Source: Flammeovirga agarivorans (GTDB lineage: Bacteria > Bacteroidota > Bacteroidia > Cytophagales > Flammeovirgaceae). Taken from it: 64,000 bases of DNA. A program made the translations under genes and the position numbers. The notes under the pieces were generated by a model. The model saw nothing but the letters and a program-made list of their open reading frames with translations. It made no database searches and was not told the DNA's origin. Positions 44,934 to 53,757 of this stretch are shown here, in pieces (within the stretch, counting starts at the first letter, position 1; each line of letters starts with the position of its first letter). The stretch spans positions 930,001 through 994,000 of the forward strand of contig NZ_JABAIL010000001.1 of NCBI RefSeq assembly GCF_012641475.1, in the 5' to 3' direction.

Positions 44934-45924
44934 ACTCTAATGAGGATCTTTTTGCCCAATAATTTTCAGATTCTTCTACTAGTTCATCCAACATTTGGAA
45001 GTCCATTAAGTCTAGTTGTAATTGATTTCCTTTTAAATTTGCTTCCAACATTTCAAAGGTAGTCGCACCGCTCAGTGCTGTACTTACCCATGGTTGAGAC
45101 AATACAAAAGCTAATGCAATGGCATCGATGCCTACATTGTGCTTTTGTGCAATAAATTGAAGTTTCTGTTTTGCATCATTAAAGTCGCTTTCATTATTTC
45201 TTTCTGTGAGTCTGCCATTGGCAAATACCTCTTTAATAATGATTCCCCAACCTTGATAAGCGGCTTCTTCTAATAACGTAGCAGCAGATCTTTCTAAGAT
45301 ATTATATGTGGCTTGTACGGATTGGAAGAGGTGTACACCGTCTCTTTGGATTCCTAAGGCTTTTTCTAAGGTTTCAGCTTGTTTTGTACCACTTAAAGAA
45401 AGACCCACGACAGTGTTTTTTTCTTTAATATTCCACAATTGATCTAAAACTTCTTCATTATCTAGCACACCAGATTCTAACGTGGCAGAATGGATATGAT
45501 AAATATTGAGTTGTTCTTGAAGAATATCAATACTTTCTCCCCACTGTTTCTTTAAAAGTTCTAGGTTGTGGTTTTTAACTTCATGATGTTGTGCAGTAAC
45601 ATTCCACTCTGCGGTATATTCATACCCCCATTTACTGCCTACTACACAATCGGTATGATGATTAGTTCTTAACCAATGATTCAAAAACTCTTCCGCCTTG
45701 CCATAGCTTCTTGCTGTGTCAAAATATGTAATACCAGCATTGGCCGCAGCAGTTAAAATATCACTGCTTCTGTTTTGCATGGCATCTATATTATAGTTTT
45801 CTTCTAAGTCTTTTCCATGACCTAAATTGATATATCCAGGTCTACCTAACGCAGCAAGGCCTAAACCAATTCGTGATACATATAAGTTTGTTTTCCCAAA
45901 TGGGACAATAGAGATTTTACTCAT
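44926..45924 (-). CDS. Aldo/keto reductase family oxidoreductase
   Basis: Cytoplasmic NADPH-dependent reductase, 332 residues from the chosen start at 45924 (MSKISIVPFGKTNLYVSRIGLG). A longer frame to 45987 adds 21 residues that are not part of the family fold and is rejected. The catalytic tetrad is visible: Asp and Tyr in YFDTARSYGKAE, Lys in VVGSKWGYEY, and His in YHIHSATLES. The cofactor region near the end has ALAFVLSQPWVSTALSGATTFEMLEANL. The substrate is unknown. Monocistronic, with a terminator that overlaps its stop codon. Confidence 0.9.
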   Translation of the reverse strand: MSKISIVPFGKTNLYVSRIGLGLAALGRPGYINLGHGKDLEENYNIDAMQNRSSDILTAAANAGITYFDTARSYGKAEEFLNHWLRTNHHTDCVVGSKWGYEYTAEWNVTAQHHEVKNHNLELLKKQWGESIDILQEQLNIYHIHSATLESGVLDNEEVLDQLWNIKEKNTVVGLSLSGTKQAETLEKALGIQRDGVHLFQSVQATYNILERSAATLLEEAAYQGWGIIIKEVFANGRLTERNNESDFNDAKQKLQFIAQKHNVGIDAIALAFVLSQPWVSTALSGATTFEMLEANLKGNQLQLDLMDFQMLDELVEESENYWAKRSSLEWN

Positions 45925-46212
45925 AGATAATAAAAAGAGTAATAAAATATTTTTACCACTAAAGTGTCCATCATTTTTCAATCTCACTTTAGCTGAAATT
46001 GTTTTTTCTTATCTATAAAGATACGATTTTACTCTATTAACAATAATTTATTTTTCAAGATTATTTATTATTTCTGTATTTATTACACTTATAAGGTGAT
46101 TTGGATAAATTAAAACAGAAGGAATTTTAAAACTTTTTTAATAGAAGTGGAAAATCTTTGAAAAATAATAAAACGATGATTTTTTTCTCTAAAAAAATAG
46201 TTGAAAAAAAGT
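45925..46212. other. AT-rich spacer between aldo/keto reductase and micropeptide unit
   Basis: About 290 bases of very AT-rich DNA with A- and T-runs. It holds the 5' leader of the - strand reductase gene. No gene, repeat or convincing promoter for the reductase could be picked out. Confidence 0.5.
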
Positions 46213-46243
46213 TTGTTCTTTAAAAGCGTAAAATATACATTTG
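46213..46243 (+). promoter_or_regulatory. Promoter of the 23-residue peptide unit
   Basis: TTG (46213-46215, within TTTG), a 20-base spacer and TACATTTG (46236-46243) match both parts of the Bacteroidota promoter consensus exactly. It is surrounded by A/T tracts. Transcription would begin near 46250. Confidence 0.6.
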
Positions 46244-46291
46244 ATGTAACAAATCGAAACACTTACCACAACCATATATAAACACAAAATT

Positions 46292-46363
46292 ATGAGAAAT
46301 TTCACAATAGCAACTTTAGTGATCGTAGCGGGATTCGTGATCGCTTTTGCACTATCAATGTAG
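46292..46363 (+). CDS. Putative 23-residue single-helix membrane peptide
   Basis: Small open frame starting MRNFTIATLVIVAGF and ending ALSM: a short basic N-terminus followed by one hydrophobic helix over about residues 5-22. Not recognised as any known family. Support is positional: a full-consensus promoter lies about 50 bases before the ATG, the upstream leader is A-rich as usual for Bacteroidota translation starts, and a strong terminator begins 38 bases after the stop. The whole unit would give an RNA of about 185 bases. It could be a membrane peptide modulating a larger complex, a toxin-like peptide, or a small RNA whose open frame is incidental. No antisense partner is obvious. Confidence 0.55.
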   Translation: MRNFTIATLVIVAGFVIAFALSM

Positions 46364-46401
46364 ATATTATACCATATTAAAAACACATATTTTGCACTCA
46401 C

Positions 46402-46434
46402 AAGCCTATTGATATTAATCAGTAGGCTTTTTTT
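46402..46434 (+). terminator. Intrinsic terminator of the 23-residue peptide unit
   Basis: Twelve-bp stem AAGCCTATTGAT / ATCAGTAGGCTT (one G-T wobble) with a 4- to 5-base loop and seven T residues. Confidence 0.8.
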
Positions 46435-46488
46435 GTATATTTATGCTAAATTAAATTTCTCTATTCAAATCTAACTTTCCATCACCGG

Positions 46489-47211
46489 ATGAAACATAAA
46501 TCACAATTTGGCTTACCCAAAAGGCGTAAAGAAGTAGTTTCAATATTAGAAAAAGCATTTATTGAAGGGAATTTAGATGAGCATGATTATGAAAACCGTT
46601 TAGAAATTGCAATGAATGCGGATCATGTTGAAATATTAGACGGATTACTCTCAGACTTTCCAGATCAGTATAAGAATAATACAAATGTAATTCCTTTAAA
46701 ATCAGAAGCATCTAGAGGTGTCTTACCGCAAGACCCAAATAAAATGTCGGTAACGGTTCTAGGTGAAAAACATTTGCATATAAGTACATCTCAATATGCA
46801 CCGTCCAGAATGTTTACAATTTTAGGGGCATTAAAACTGTCTTTTGATAATAATGCTATGCGTAATTCTGTTTCGAATTATGAAATAGTGACGATGATTG
46901 GTGAAACTAAAGTGGACTTACGTTCAAAATGTTTAGAAGGTGCTGAGTTAAAAATCAGAATTGTAAAAGTAATAGGAGAAGTTGTTATTAAAGTAGCACC
47001 TGGGACACATGTAATCGACCATACAAAAAAGATTCTTAGTGAGCATTCTTTTTCAAAGAAAAGCAAGAACTGGTCGAGTAAAATTTCTAAAGTATTTTCT
47101 AATAATAAAGCTGTGGTTACTCCATCAGTTAAAGAAAAAGTGAATTGTGTAGTTGTTTTAGAAGGGATTAGTTTGCTAGGGAGTATTACTGTTATAGAAT
47201 ACGATGAATAA
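46489..47211 (+). CDS. DUF1707/SHOCT-like domain protein with LiaF-like C-terminal domain
   Basis: 240-residue cytoplasmic protein without membrane helices. Residues 5-60 (KRRKEVVSILEKAFIEGNLDEHDYENRLEIAMNADHVEILDGLLSDF region) match the DUF1707 pattern: a short helical domain found at the N-terminus of many small envelope-stress proteins. The later part (about 80-180: VTVLGEKHLHISTSQY, ILGALKLSF, VTMIGETKVDLRS, VIGEVVIKVAPG) shows the repeated beta-strand pattern of the LiaF/DUF2154 cell-envelope response domain. A positively charged linker follows, and the end has another short strand pair. Function is unknown. It follows the micropeptide terminator and is probably transcribed alone. Confidence 0.75.
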   Translation: MKHKSQFGLPKRRKEVVSILEKAFIEGNLDEHDYENRLEIAMNADHVEILDGLLSDFPDQYKNNTNVIPLKSEASRGVLPQDPNKMSVTVLGEKHLHISTSQYAPSRMFTILGALKLSFDNNAMRNSVSNYEIVTMIGETKVDLRSKCLEGAELKIRIVKVIGEVVIKVAPGTHVIDHTKKILSEHSFSKKSKNWSSKISKVFSNNKAVVTPSVKEKVNCVVVLEGISLLGSITVIEYDE

Positions 47212-47332
47212 AAGAATCATTGTAGAATAGCTATTATGAGTAAAAATTCATTTAAAATAATTTAAAAACCCATCAATTTTTTTAACTTTATTATGAACTG
47301 AATTTAATACTCCATAAAAACTATACTACTGT

Positions 47333-50300
47333 ATGTGTCAATCATATAGAAGAACACTATTACTTTTAATAACCACATTTTTCCCATTACTATTAATTGC
47401 TCAATCTGAAATCTGTGATAACGGAATTGATGATGATGGTGATGGCCTTATTGATTGTTTTGATCCAGATTGTACCAATTTTCCGGGTTGTGACGGATTC
47501 TATTTTGGTAATGATTCTGCGACTTGTCAGGTGATTCCTCCAATTGTACCGAACTTCAATATTGTTCCCAAGTTCTCAACTGATCCCAACGTTGCTAAAA
47601 TTGAGCAAAGGTCTGGTGTGATGGTTGCCGATCTTGATTTAGACAGTATTCCAGAGCTTGTAGGAAAATCTATGCCCAAGGGTGAGCCAGGCTTTATTAA
47701 TATATTTAGTGGGGCAGATGGTAAACTTTTACAGCAAATCACAGAAAAAGGAAACACGCATGCTTATACTCAAGTTGCCATTGGAGATGTTGACAAAAAT
47801 AAGCTTGGAGATATCTTTGTTAATGAAGGCCGCGTAGTTAGACGTTATGAATATTTGTCTGACCGTTTCATTGCTGAGTCCCTCCCCGCTAAAGTTGTTT
47901 CTAATATGCAAACTCCTCAGCTTGCAGACTTTAATGGGGATGGTGTACCTGAAGTTTATTTAGGTAATTCGATTTTCAATGCTATCACTTTAGCAGAATT
48001 AATTGCTCCAGATTCTGCAAAGAATAGTGGTTCCTTCTCTTACAATATGAATTCCGAAGATGGGAATAAAATTGAAGATGCATACCCATTAGCATATGAT
48101 GTTTTTCAGCCTGGAGATAGTAATCCCAATGGAGGAACCTTTGGTAATGAAGTAGAGGGGTTAGAATTAATTGCTGGAGGAAAAGTTTATGCTGTCGATA
48201 TTGCAGGTGGTACACTTACTGAATTAGTGAGTTGTCCTTTACCCTCAGGTTATGATAATCATTACAGACCTGGTGATGGCTTTGTGAGTATAGGTGATTT
48301 TACTGGTAATAATAAACTAGAAGTGATTGTTGCTTCTAAGATTAATAATAAAGGGATTTCTATTTATCTATGGTCACCTTATACGCAGACCTATTTAGGA
48401 AATTATGTTTTTGAAAATTCTGATAAAATTGGTCGCTGTAATCTTGGAGACTTTGATAATGATGGAATGATTGAAGTTGGTACAGCAGGCAAAAATCAAT
48501 ATGTTGTACTTGAGTATGATGCAGGAACAAATGCATTAGTAGAGAAGTGGAAAAAACAGAAATTAGATGATGGCTCTCAGATGACTGGGTCTACATTATT
48601 TGATTTTGATGGTGATGGAAATATTGAAGTTGTTTACTCTGAAGAAGAAAATTTATTTATTTGGAGGTGGGACGACGACAGTAACACTTTTATAGAAGTT
48701 TCAAAAGTAATTTCAAGAGCAGGAACAAGAACTGAATATCCTTTGGTTGCTGATGTAAATGCCGATGGACAAGCAGAGATTGTGATGTCAGCTCAAGATG
48801 TCAATGGTCCTGATTCTGAAGCAAACGGATTTATACAAGTATGGGGATCTTATGATTCTCCTTGGGTTTCTTGTAGAAATCTCTGGAACCAACATGGTTA
48901 TCATGTCACAAATATTAATGACGATTTAACGATTCCTATTGCACCACAAGATAACTTCAATCCTTATTTTGAAGGTACTTTAAATTCTTTCTTGAGTCAG
49001 ACCCCTTTTATTACGGATAGTTTAAATATCTCTTTTGCTACACCAGATTTAATAATTCCAGATATTGAAGCAGATTTATCAGATTGTGCTGACGGTTCAG
49101 ATATTCCGATTTTTATCACCATTGAAAACCAAGGTGACTGGTCTGCTGCATTAGGTACTCCGGTAACATTATATAATGGAGATCCTTACAGTAGTTCATC
49201 AGCTTCTGTAATTGATACGGTTTTATTAAGACAAACAATACAGCCAGGCGAATCTACAATTGTCAACGCTTTGGTTCCTCAAGATGGTACAAATACCATT
49301 GAACTGTATATCCTTGCAAATCACAATCCTTATGCTTTTGATGGATCTACTGTAGATGTACCATTGCCAGCAGATACCGTTTATACTCCACTTTTGGAAT
49401 GTGATTATTCGAATAACTTATCATTGAAGTTAGAAATCAATGGTTGTGTAATTCCTCCTACCTTAGACTTGGACAATAATAATAGTTCAGGTATTGATGG
49501 AGCGGATTATAATGGTGTGTATTACAGAGGATCTTTAACATCTGGAGTTATTGCTGATATAGATACGAAAGTGACACTTTTGGGGACAGACTTTATCTCT
49601 TATGCCGATATTTCATTAACGAAAATTGAAGCTACAGATTCCTTAATTGTCCGGGGGACTTTGCCGGGAAGTCTGACATGGAGTTATACCGATGAACAAA
49701 GGGTAGTACGTATAGAAGGAGGAGGAACGAAGGCAGAGTTTGAAGAAGCCTTGAAGTTAGTCTATTTTTCCAACAATGATTTAACAGACTTTACTCAAAG
49801 AACGACTCAAACTATCTTAAGAGTTGAGACGACTTCTGTAAGTAGTAATACGGCGAATTCTTTTATCACTATAAAATCTAGACCAACTTCTCAGGATGAA
49901 ACTATTACTATAGATGAAGATACCTACCATCAGTTTTCGGAATCTGATTTCTTATTTAACGATGAAGATGGAGATACTTTCGATGGGATTAGAGTCTCTT
50001 ATCCATTAGACCCGTTGAATTTCCATGGACGATTGGTATATGATGGAGATACCCTTACTCCATATCAATTGACTTTGGGACATGAAATTCCAGATGTTAC
50101 CTTGTTAAGGTATTACCCTATTGCAGATGAAAGCAATGACAATTATGATCCTTATTCTAGGTTTAATTTTAGAGTAAAAGACAATACAGGTATTGATTTA
50201 AATAACCACCATTCAATAAGGCATTTATATACTATTAATGTGACTCCTGTAAATGACCCGCCTATATCTAAGGACTCTACAGGTATTGCACCTTTAAATG

Positions 50301-52807
50301 TTGTTATTGATCAAGCAGTTGAGGACTTATTTTACTTTTCATCAGTAGATGCATCTGCTACTTATAAGTCAGTGATAATAAAAAGTCTGCCGGTACATTC
50401 AGCAAATACGGTATTCCAAAGAGATAATGGAGGAGGTAGCTTTGTGGATATTGCTATCGATGATGAAATTCCTGTTGGAACTGATATTCGATATGAAGCA
50501 ACTTCTATGGTTGGTACTGACCCTATCAACTATGATAGCATTCATTTTAAAGTGGTAGATAATCGAGATATCCAGAGTGTTGATGAGTATACTTTTACAG
50601 TTAGTTTATTAATTGATTTAGTCATTTTAGACTTTTATAAGATTGGGCAAAAAAATACAGACCTACCTTTCAATAGTGATGAATTCAATAATCATTATCA
50701 CAACATTACACCAACAGTTGATATACAAAATGTTATTGTCAAATCATTACCAGCGAATGGCACATTAGTTTTTAATGGTTCAGACGTTGCACTAAATCAA
50801 AGCATACCATTTACTTCCATTGATCAACTACTCTTCAGACCAGATACGTATTGGCATGGTTTAACCAGTTTTAATTATGCTGTAGAAGACGAAAATGGTG
50901 ATATGTCTTCTGAAGATGCAAGAATATTTATTTTCATAGAAAACAATAGGCATAATCCAGTCGCTTTAGACGATTTCTCAACAACAGTCGCCAATCAATC
51001 AATATTCGTTGATGCTCTAGTTAATGATACAGATGCTGATGGAGATTCCATTTACATTAGGAGAATTAATGCTACTTCACATGGTTCTGCATCTATTGTA
51101 GATGGGCAAGTTTATTTTGTTCCTGAAGATGGTTATGTAGGAAGTGATGTTAATGGAGGTAGAGTTAGCTATACGATTACTGATGGTATAGATGGAGAAA
51201 GTACAGCAATTATTAGTATCAATATTCTAAATGATGCTCCTACTGTAGGTGACTTATACTATGGTGGTTATGTTGGAGATACAATCCATTTCACTTATAA
51301 TGATTTCAATGCTAGATTTTCTGATAGTCAGGATTTGGATAAGATTAAATTCACATCATTACCTTCTGAAGGGACAATCTACATGGAACCCTCTACAGCG
51401 ATTACTGTCGGTCAGGAAATTGATGCCGCAGATATAAGTTCACTCTTTTATATCGATGACTTAAGAAACTTGGAGGTGTTAGAAAACTTCAATTGGAATG
51501 GTTCAGATGGAATACAATATGCAGATGTTGATGGAAACGTTCGTATCCAATTATATACAAAAACACACCCTCCAACAGCTATCGATGATCAAGCACAGAC
51601 ATTTGATAATACCCCTGTTTTAATCGATGTATTGGACAATGATTTTGATCAAGATGGCGACAGCTTGATTGTGACAACAGCTTATATGGCTGAAAGAGAA
51701 GAGGAAAATGGAGTAGTAAAAATCATCAATAATCAAGTTGAATTTACGCCAACAAGAGACTTTAGAGGCCTTACCTATGCAAGGTATTATATTACAGACG
51801 ATAGGGACGGATACTCAGAAGCACTAATCAGAATTATAGTATCAGACTCCCCTGACTCACCAGAAGCAACACCGTTTGAAAAATATGGACAAGTGAATGA
51901 AGATTTACCCTTATCATTAGTTGATTTTGAAAATCATTATTCTGATCCAAATAACCTGGCATTGGATAGTGTTGGCATAGAGCAACTATCTAGAGATGGA
52001 CAGATGTTTTTGGGAACTACTGCTGTGACTTTAGGACAAAGGATCCATAGAAGTCAATTAGATCAGTTGTTGTATAGACCTAATACCGATTATGTTGGGG
52101 ATGATCACATTTTGTATAGTGTAAATAATGGTTCCCATTGGAGTGGTACTTCTAGTCGAGTTACATTCCATATTGTCGAAAACCTAGATGATATTATACC
52201 TGTAGTAGTTGATATCAGTAAATCAGGAGATGAGAACCAAGATATTCCAATAACATTATCGGATTTCCAAAATGCATTTACCGACCCAATGGATTCAGCC
52301 ATGGTATCCATTGTTGTATTAAGTCTTCCAGAAAATGGTGAACTAACTTATAATGATGAACCTGTAGAGATAAATGAAACATTCTCAGTAGATAGTTTGG
52401 ATCAGTTGATTTATACTCCTGATTTTGATTTTGCCGGTGATGATCAATTTGAATGGAATGCTACAAATGGAAGATTATATGCAGAAGAATCCGCTTTTGT
52501 ATTAATTGACATCGGTCCTGAATTAGTGATTTATTCATCATTTACTCCTAACAATGATGGCATAAATGACTATTGGCACATTAAGGACATTGAATTTTAC
52601 CCTAATAATGAAGTAACGATTTATAACCGTTGGGGTAATGTTGTTTATAACTCAAATGGTTACAATAATGCTGACATAAGCTGGGATGGCACCAATAACG
52701 GAAATGGGGCTGGAAACAACGTATTGCCAGCAGCTACATATTTCTATAAAGTGGATTTAAAAGATGGTAGTCCTGTTCGTTCGGGATATGTAGTTCTTGC
52801 AAAATAA
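47333..52807 (+). CDS. Giant secreted adhesin with FG-GAP, cadherin-like repeats and type IX (gliding-associated) C-terminal domain
   Basis: 1824-residue exported protein. Signal peptide (1-23, ending LIAQ), then ICDNGIDDDGDGLIDCFDPDC, a Ca-binding Cys-rich motif (about 26-48). An FG-GAP/VCBS-like beta-propeller covers about 60-560 with repeated D-x-D-x-D-G metal loops (DLDLDSIPE, DFNGDGVPE, DFDNDGMIE, DFDGDGNIE, DVNADGQAE). A CARDB-like domain follows (about 570-700). Alternating Ig/cadherin-like modules cover about 700-1730, including at least five copies of a SLPxxG..LDQLLYxP..xxxGxDxFxW module and two VDALVNDTDADGDS-type modules. The end, SSFTPNNDGINDYWHIKDIEFYPNNEVTIYNRWGN onward, is the type B sorting domain of type IX secretion. 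First gene of an operon with PorP/SprF and OmpA proteins, the layout of sprB loci. Confidence 0.93.
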   Translation: MCQSYRRTLLLLITTFFPLLLIAQSEICDNGIDDDGDGLIDCFDPDCTNFPGCDGFYFGNDSATCQVIPPIVPNFNIVPKFSTDPNVAKIEQRSGVMVADLDLDSIPELVGKSMPKGEPGFINIFSGADGKLLQQITEKGNTHAYTQVAIGDVDKNKLGDIFVNEGRVVRRYEYLSDRFIAESLPAKVVSNMQTPQLADFNGDGVPEVYLGNSIFNAITLAELIAPDSAKNSGSFSYNMNSEDGNKIEDAYPLAYDVFQPGDSNPNGGTFGNEVEGLELIAGGKVYAVDIAGGTLTELVSCPLPSGYDNHYRPGDGFVSIGDFTGNNKLEVIVASKINNKGISIYLWSPYTQTYLGNYVFENSDKIGRCNLGDFDNDGMIEVGTAGKNQYVVLEYDAGTNALVEKWKKQKLDDGSQMTGSTLFDFDGDGNIEVVYSEEENLFIWRWDDDSNTFIEVSKVISRAGTRTEYPLVADVNADGQAEIVMSAQDVNGPDSEANGFIQVWGSYDSPWVSCRNLWNQHGYHVTNINDDLTIPIAPQDNFNPYFEGTLNSFLSQTPFITDSLNISFATPDLIIPDIEADLSDCADGSDIPIFITIENQGDWSAALGTPVTLYNGDPYSSSSASVIDTVLLRQTIQPGESTIVNALVPQDGTNTIELYILANHNPYAFDGSTVDVPLPADTVYTPLLECDYSNNLSLKLEINGCVIPPTLDLDNNNSSGIDGADYNGVYYRGSLTSGVIADIDTKVTLLGTDFISYADISLTKIEATDSLIVRGTLPGSLTWSYTDEQRVVRIEGGGTKAEFEEALKLVYFSNNDLTDFTQRTTQTILRVETTSVSSNTANSFITIKSRPTSQDETITIDEDTYHQFSESDFLFNDEDGDTFDGIRVSYPLDPLNFHGRLVYDGDTLTPYQLTLGHEIPDVTLLRYYPIADESNDNYDPYSRFNFRVKDNTGIDLNNHHSIRHLYTINVTPVNDPPISKDSTGIAPLNVVIDQAVEDLFYFSSVDASATYKSVIIKSLPVHSANTVFQRDNGGGSFVDIAIDDEIPVGTDIRYEATSMVGTDPINYDSIHFKVVDNRDIQSVDEYTFTVSLLIDLVILDFYKIGQKNTDLPFNSDEFNNHYHNITPTVDIQNVIVKSLPANGTLVFNGSDVALNQSIPFTSIDQLLFRPDTYWHGLTSFNYAVEDENGDMSSEDARIFIFIENNRHNPVALDDFSTTVANQSIFVDALVNDTDADGDSIYIRRINATSHGSASIVDGQVYFVPEDGYVGSDVNGGRVSYTITDGIDGESTAIISINILNDAPTVGDLYYGGYVGDTIHFTYNDFNARFSDSQDLDKIKFTSLPSEGTIYMEPSTAITVGQEIDAADISSLFYIDDLRNLEVLENFNWNGSDGIQYADVDGNVRIQLYTKTHPPTAIDDQAQTFDNTPVLIDVLDNDFDQDGDSLIVTTAYMAEREEENGVVKIINNQVEFTPTRDFRGLTYARYYITDDRDGYSEALIRIIVSDSPDSPEATPFEKYGQVNEDLPLSLVDFENHYSDPNNLALDSVGIEQLSRDGQMFLGTTAVTLGQRIHRSQLDQLLYRPNTDYVGDDHILYSVNNGSHWSGTSSRVTFHIVENLDDIIPVVVDISKSGDENQDIPITLSDFQNAFTDPMDSAMVSIVVLSLPENGELTYNDEPVEINETFSVDSLDQLIYTPDFDFAGDDQFEWNATNGRLYAEESAFVLIDIGPELVIYSSFTPNNDGINDYWHIKDIEFYPNNEVTIYNRWGNVVYNSNGYNNADISWDGTNNGNGAGNNVLPAATYFYKVDLKDGSPVRSGYVVLAK

Positions 52808-52830
52808 CCTAAACCTAGAATACTCATTTT

Positions 52831-53751
52831 ATGAAAACTATACATCAAATATTGTTGCTTTCAGTGGTGTTTATGGGAATTACGTTTACAGTTAATGCTC
52901 AGCAAAATACACTATACTCACAGTATATGTTTAACGGTATGACGATAAACCCAGCATATGCTGGTAGTCAGGGAGGTATCAATACATCATTAATTTACCG
53001 ACAACATTGGACGGGTGTTGGAGGCTCTCCACATACGTCTACAATAGCGATAGATTCCCCTTTAGGCAATAAGCGATTGTCAGTTGGAGGATTGTTTTCG
53101 CAAGACAAAATTGGAGCAACAACAACACAAAATTTTAATGTAGTTGGGGCTTATCGTATTAATCTTGGTGAAGGCACTCTATCATTTGGATTACAAGGAG
53201 GTTTAAATAGTGTAGCTGTTAATTTTGCAGACCTTACCTCTCATGTACCAGACCCGTCTTTACCAAATGAAAGAGTAAGGAGGAATGCTCCGAATTTTGG
53301 AGGAGGTTTGTTCTATAATACGGACAATTACTATGTGGGATTTTCGGTGCCAAGGTTATTGAATTCAGACTTGGGAGATGCTAATTCGACGCTTGTTGTA
53401 GAAGAACAACGTTATTATTTTGTGACCGCAGGTTATGCATTTTTTATCAACCCTAATTTAGTATTAAAGCCCAATGCATTAATTAGAGTAACTGAAGGTG
53501 CACCGGTTCAAGCAGATATTAATGTAAATGCTTTATTGATGGAGTGGTTGTGGTTAGGAATGACCTACAGAACTCAAGAATCGGTAGGGTTTATTACAGA
53601 GCTCCAACTGAATAAGATATTTAGAATAGGCTATTCTTATGATTTAATTACTAACTCAGCATCAAACATTACCAATGGATCGCATGAGTTCATGATCAAT
53701 TTATTTTTCGAGAATAAAAAGAATAAAATCAAAACACCGAGATATTTCTAA
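52831..53751 (+). CDS. PorP/SprF-family outer-membrane protein
   Basis: 306-residue beta-barrel protein with a signal ending VNAQ (residue 23). The family signature follows: QNTLYSQYMFNGMTINPAYAGSQGGINTSLIYRQHWTGVGGSP, then SVGGLFSQDKIGATTTQ and GGGLFYNTDNYYVGFSVPRLLN. In Flavobacterium, SprF is needed to secrete and anchor the adhesin SprB, which has the same type B C-terminal domain as the protein encoded 23 bases upstream here. It therefore most likely attaches that adhesin to the surface. Six bases separate it from the OmpA gene. Confidence 0.92.
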   Translation: MKTIHQILLLSVVFMGITFTVNAQQNTLYSQYMFNGMTINPAYAGSQGGINTSLIYRQHWTGVGGSPHTSTIAIDSPLGNKRLSVGGLFSQDKIGATTTQNFNVVGAYRINLGEGTLSFGLQGGLNSVAVNFADLTSHVPDPSLPNERVRRNAPNFGGGLFYNTDNYYVGFSVPRLLNSDLGDANSTLVVEEQRYYFVTAGYAFFINPNLVLKPNALIRVTEGAPVQADINVNALLMEWLWLGMTYRTQESVGFITELQLNKIFRIGYSYDLITNSASNITNGSHEFMINLFFENKKNKIKTPRYF

Positions 53752-53757
53752 CAACGA

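Noticed and set aside
45925-45987. 21-residue extension of the aldo/keto reductase
   Set aside because: The family fold begins at MSKISIVPFG. The extra residues are hydrophobic without a proper signal-peptide pattern for a cytoplasmic enzyme.
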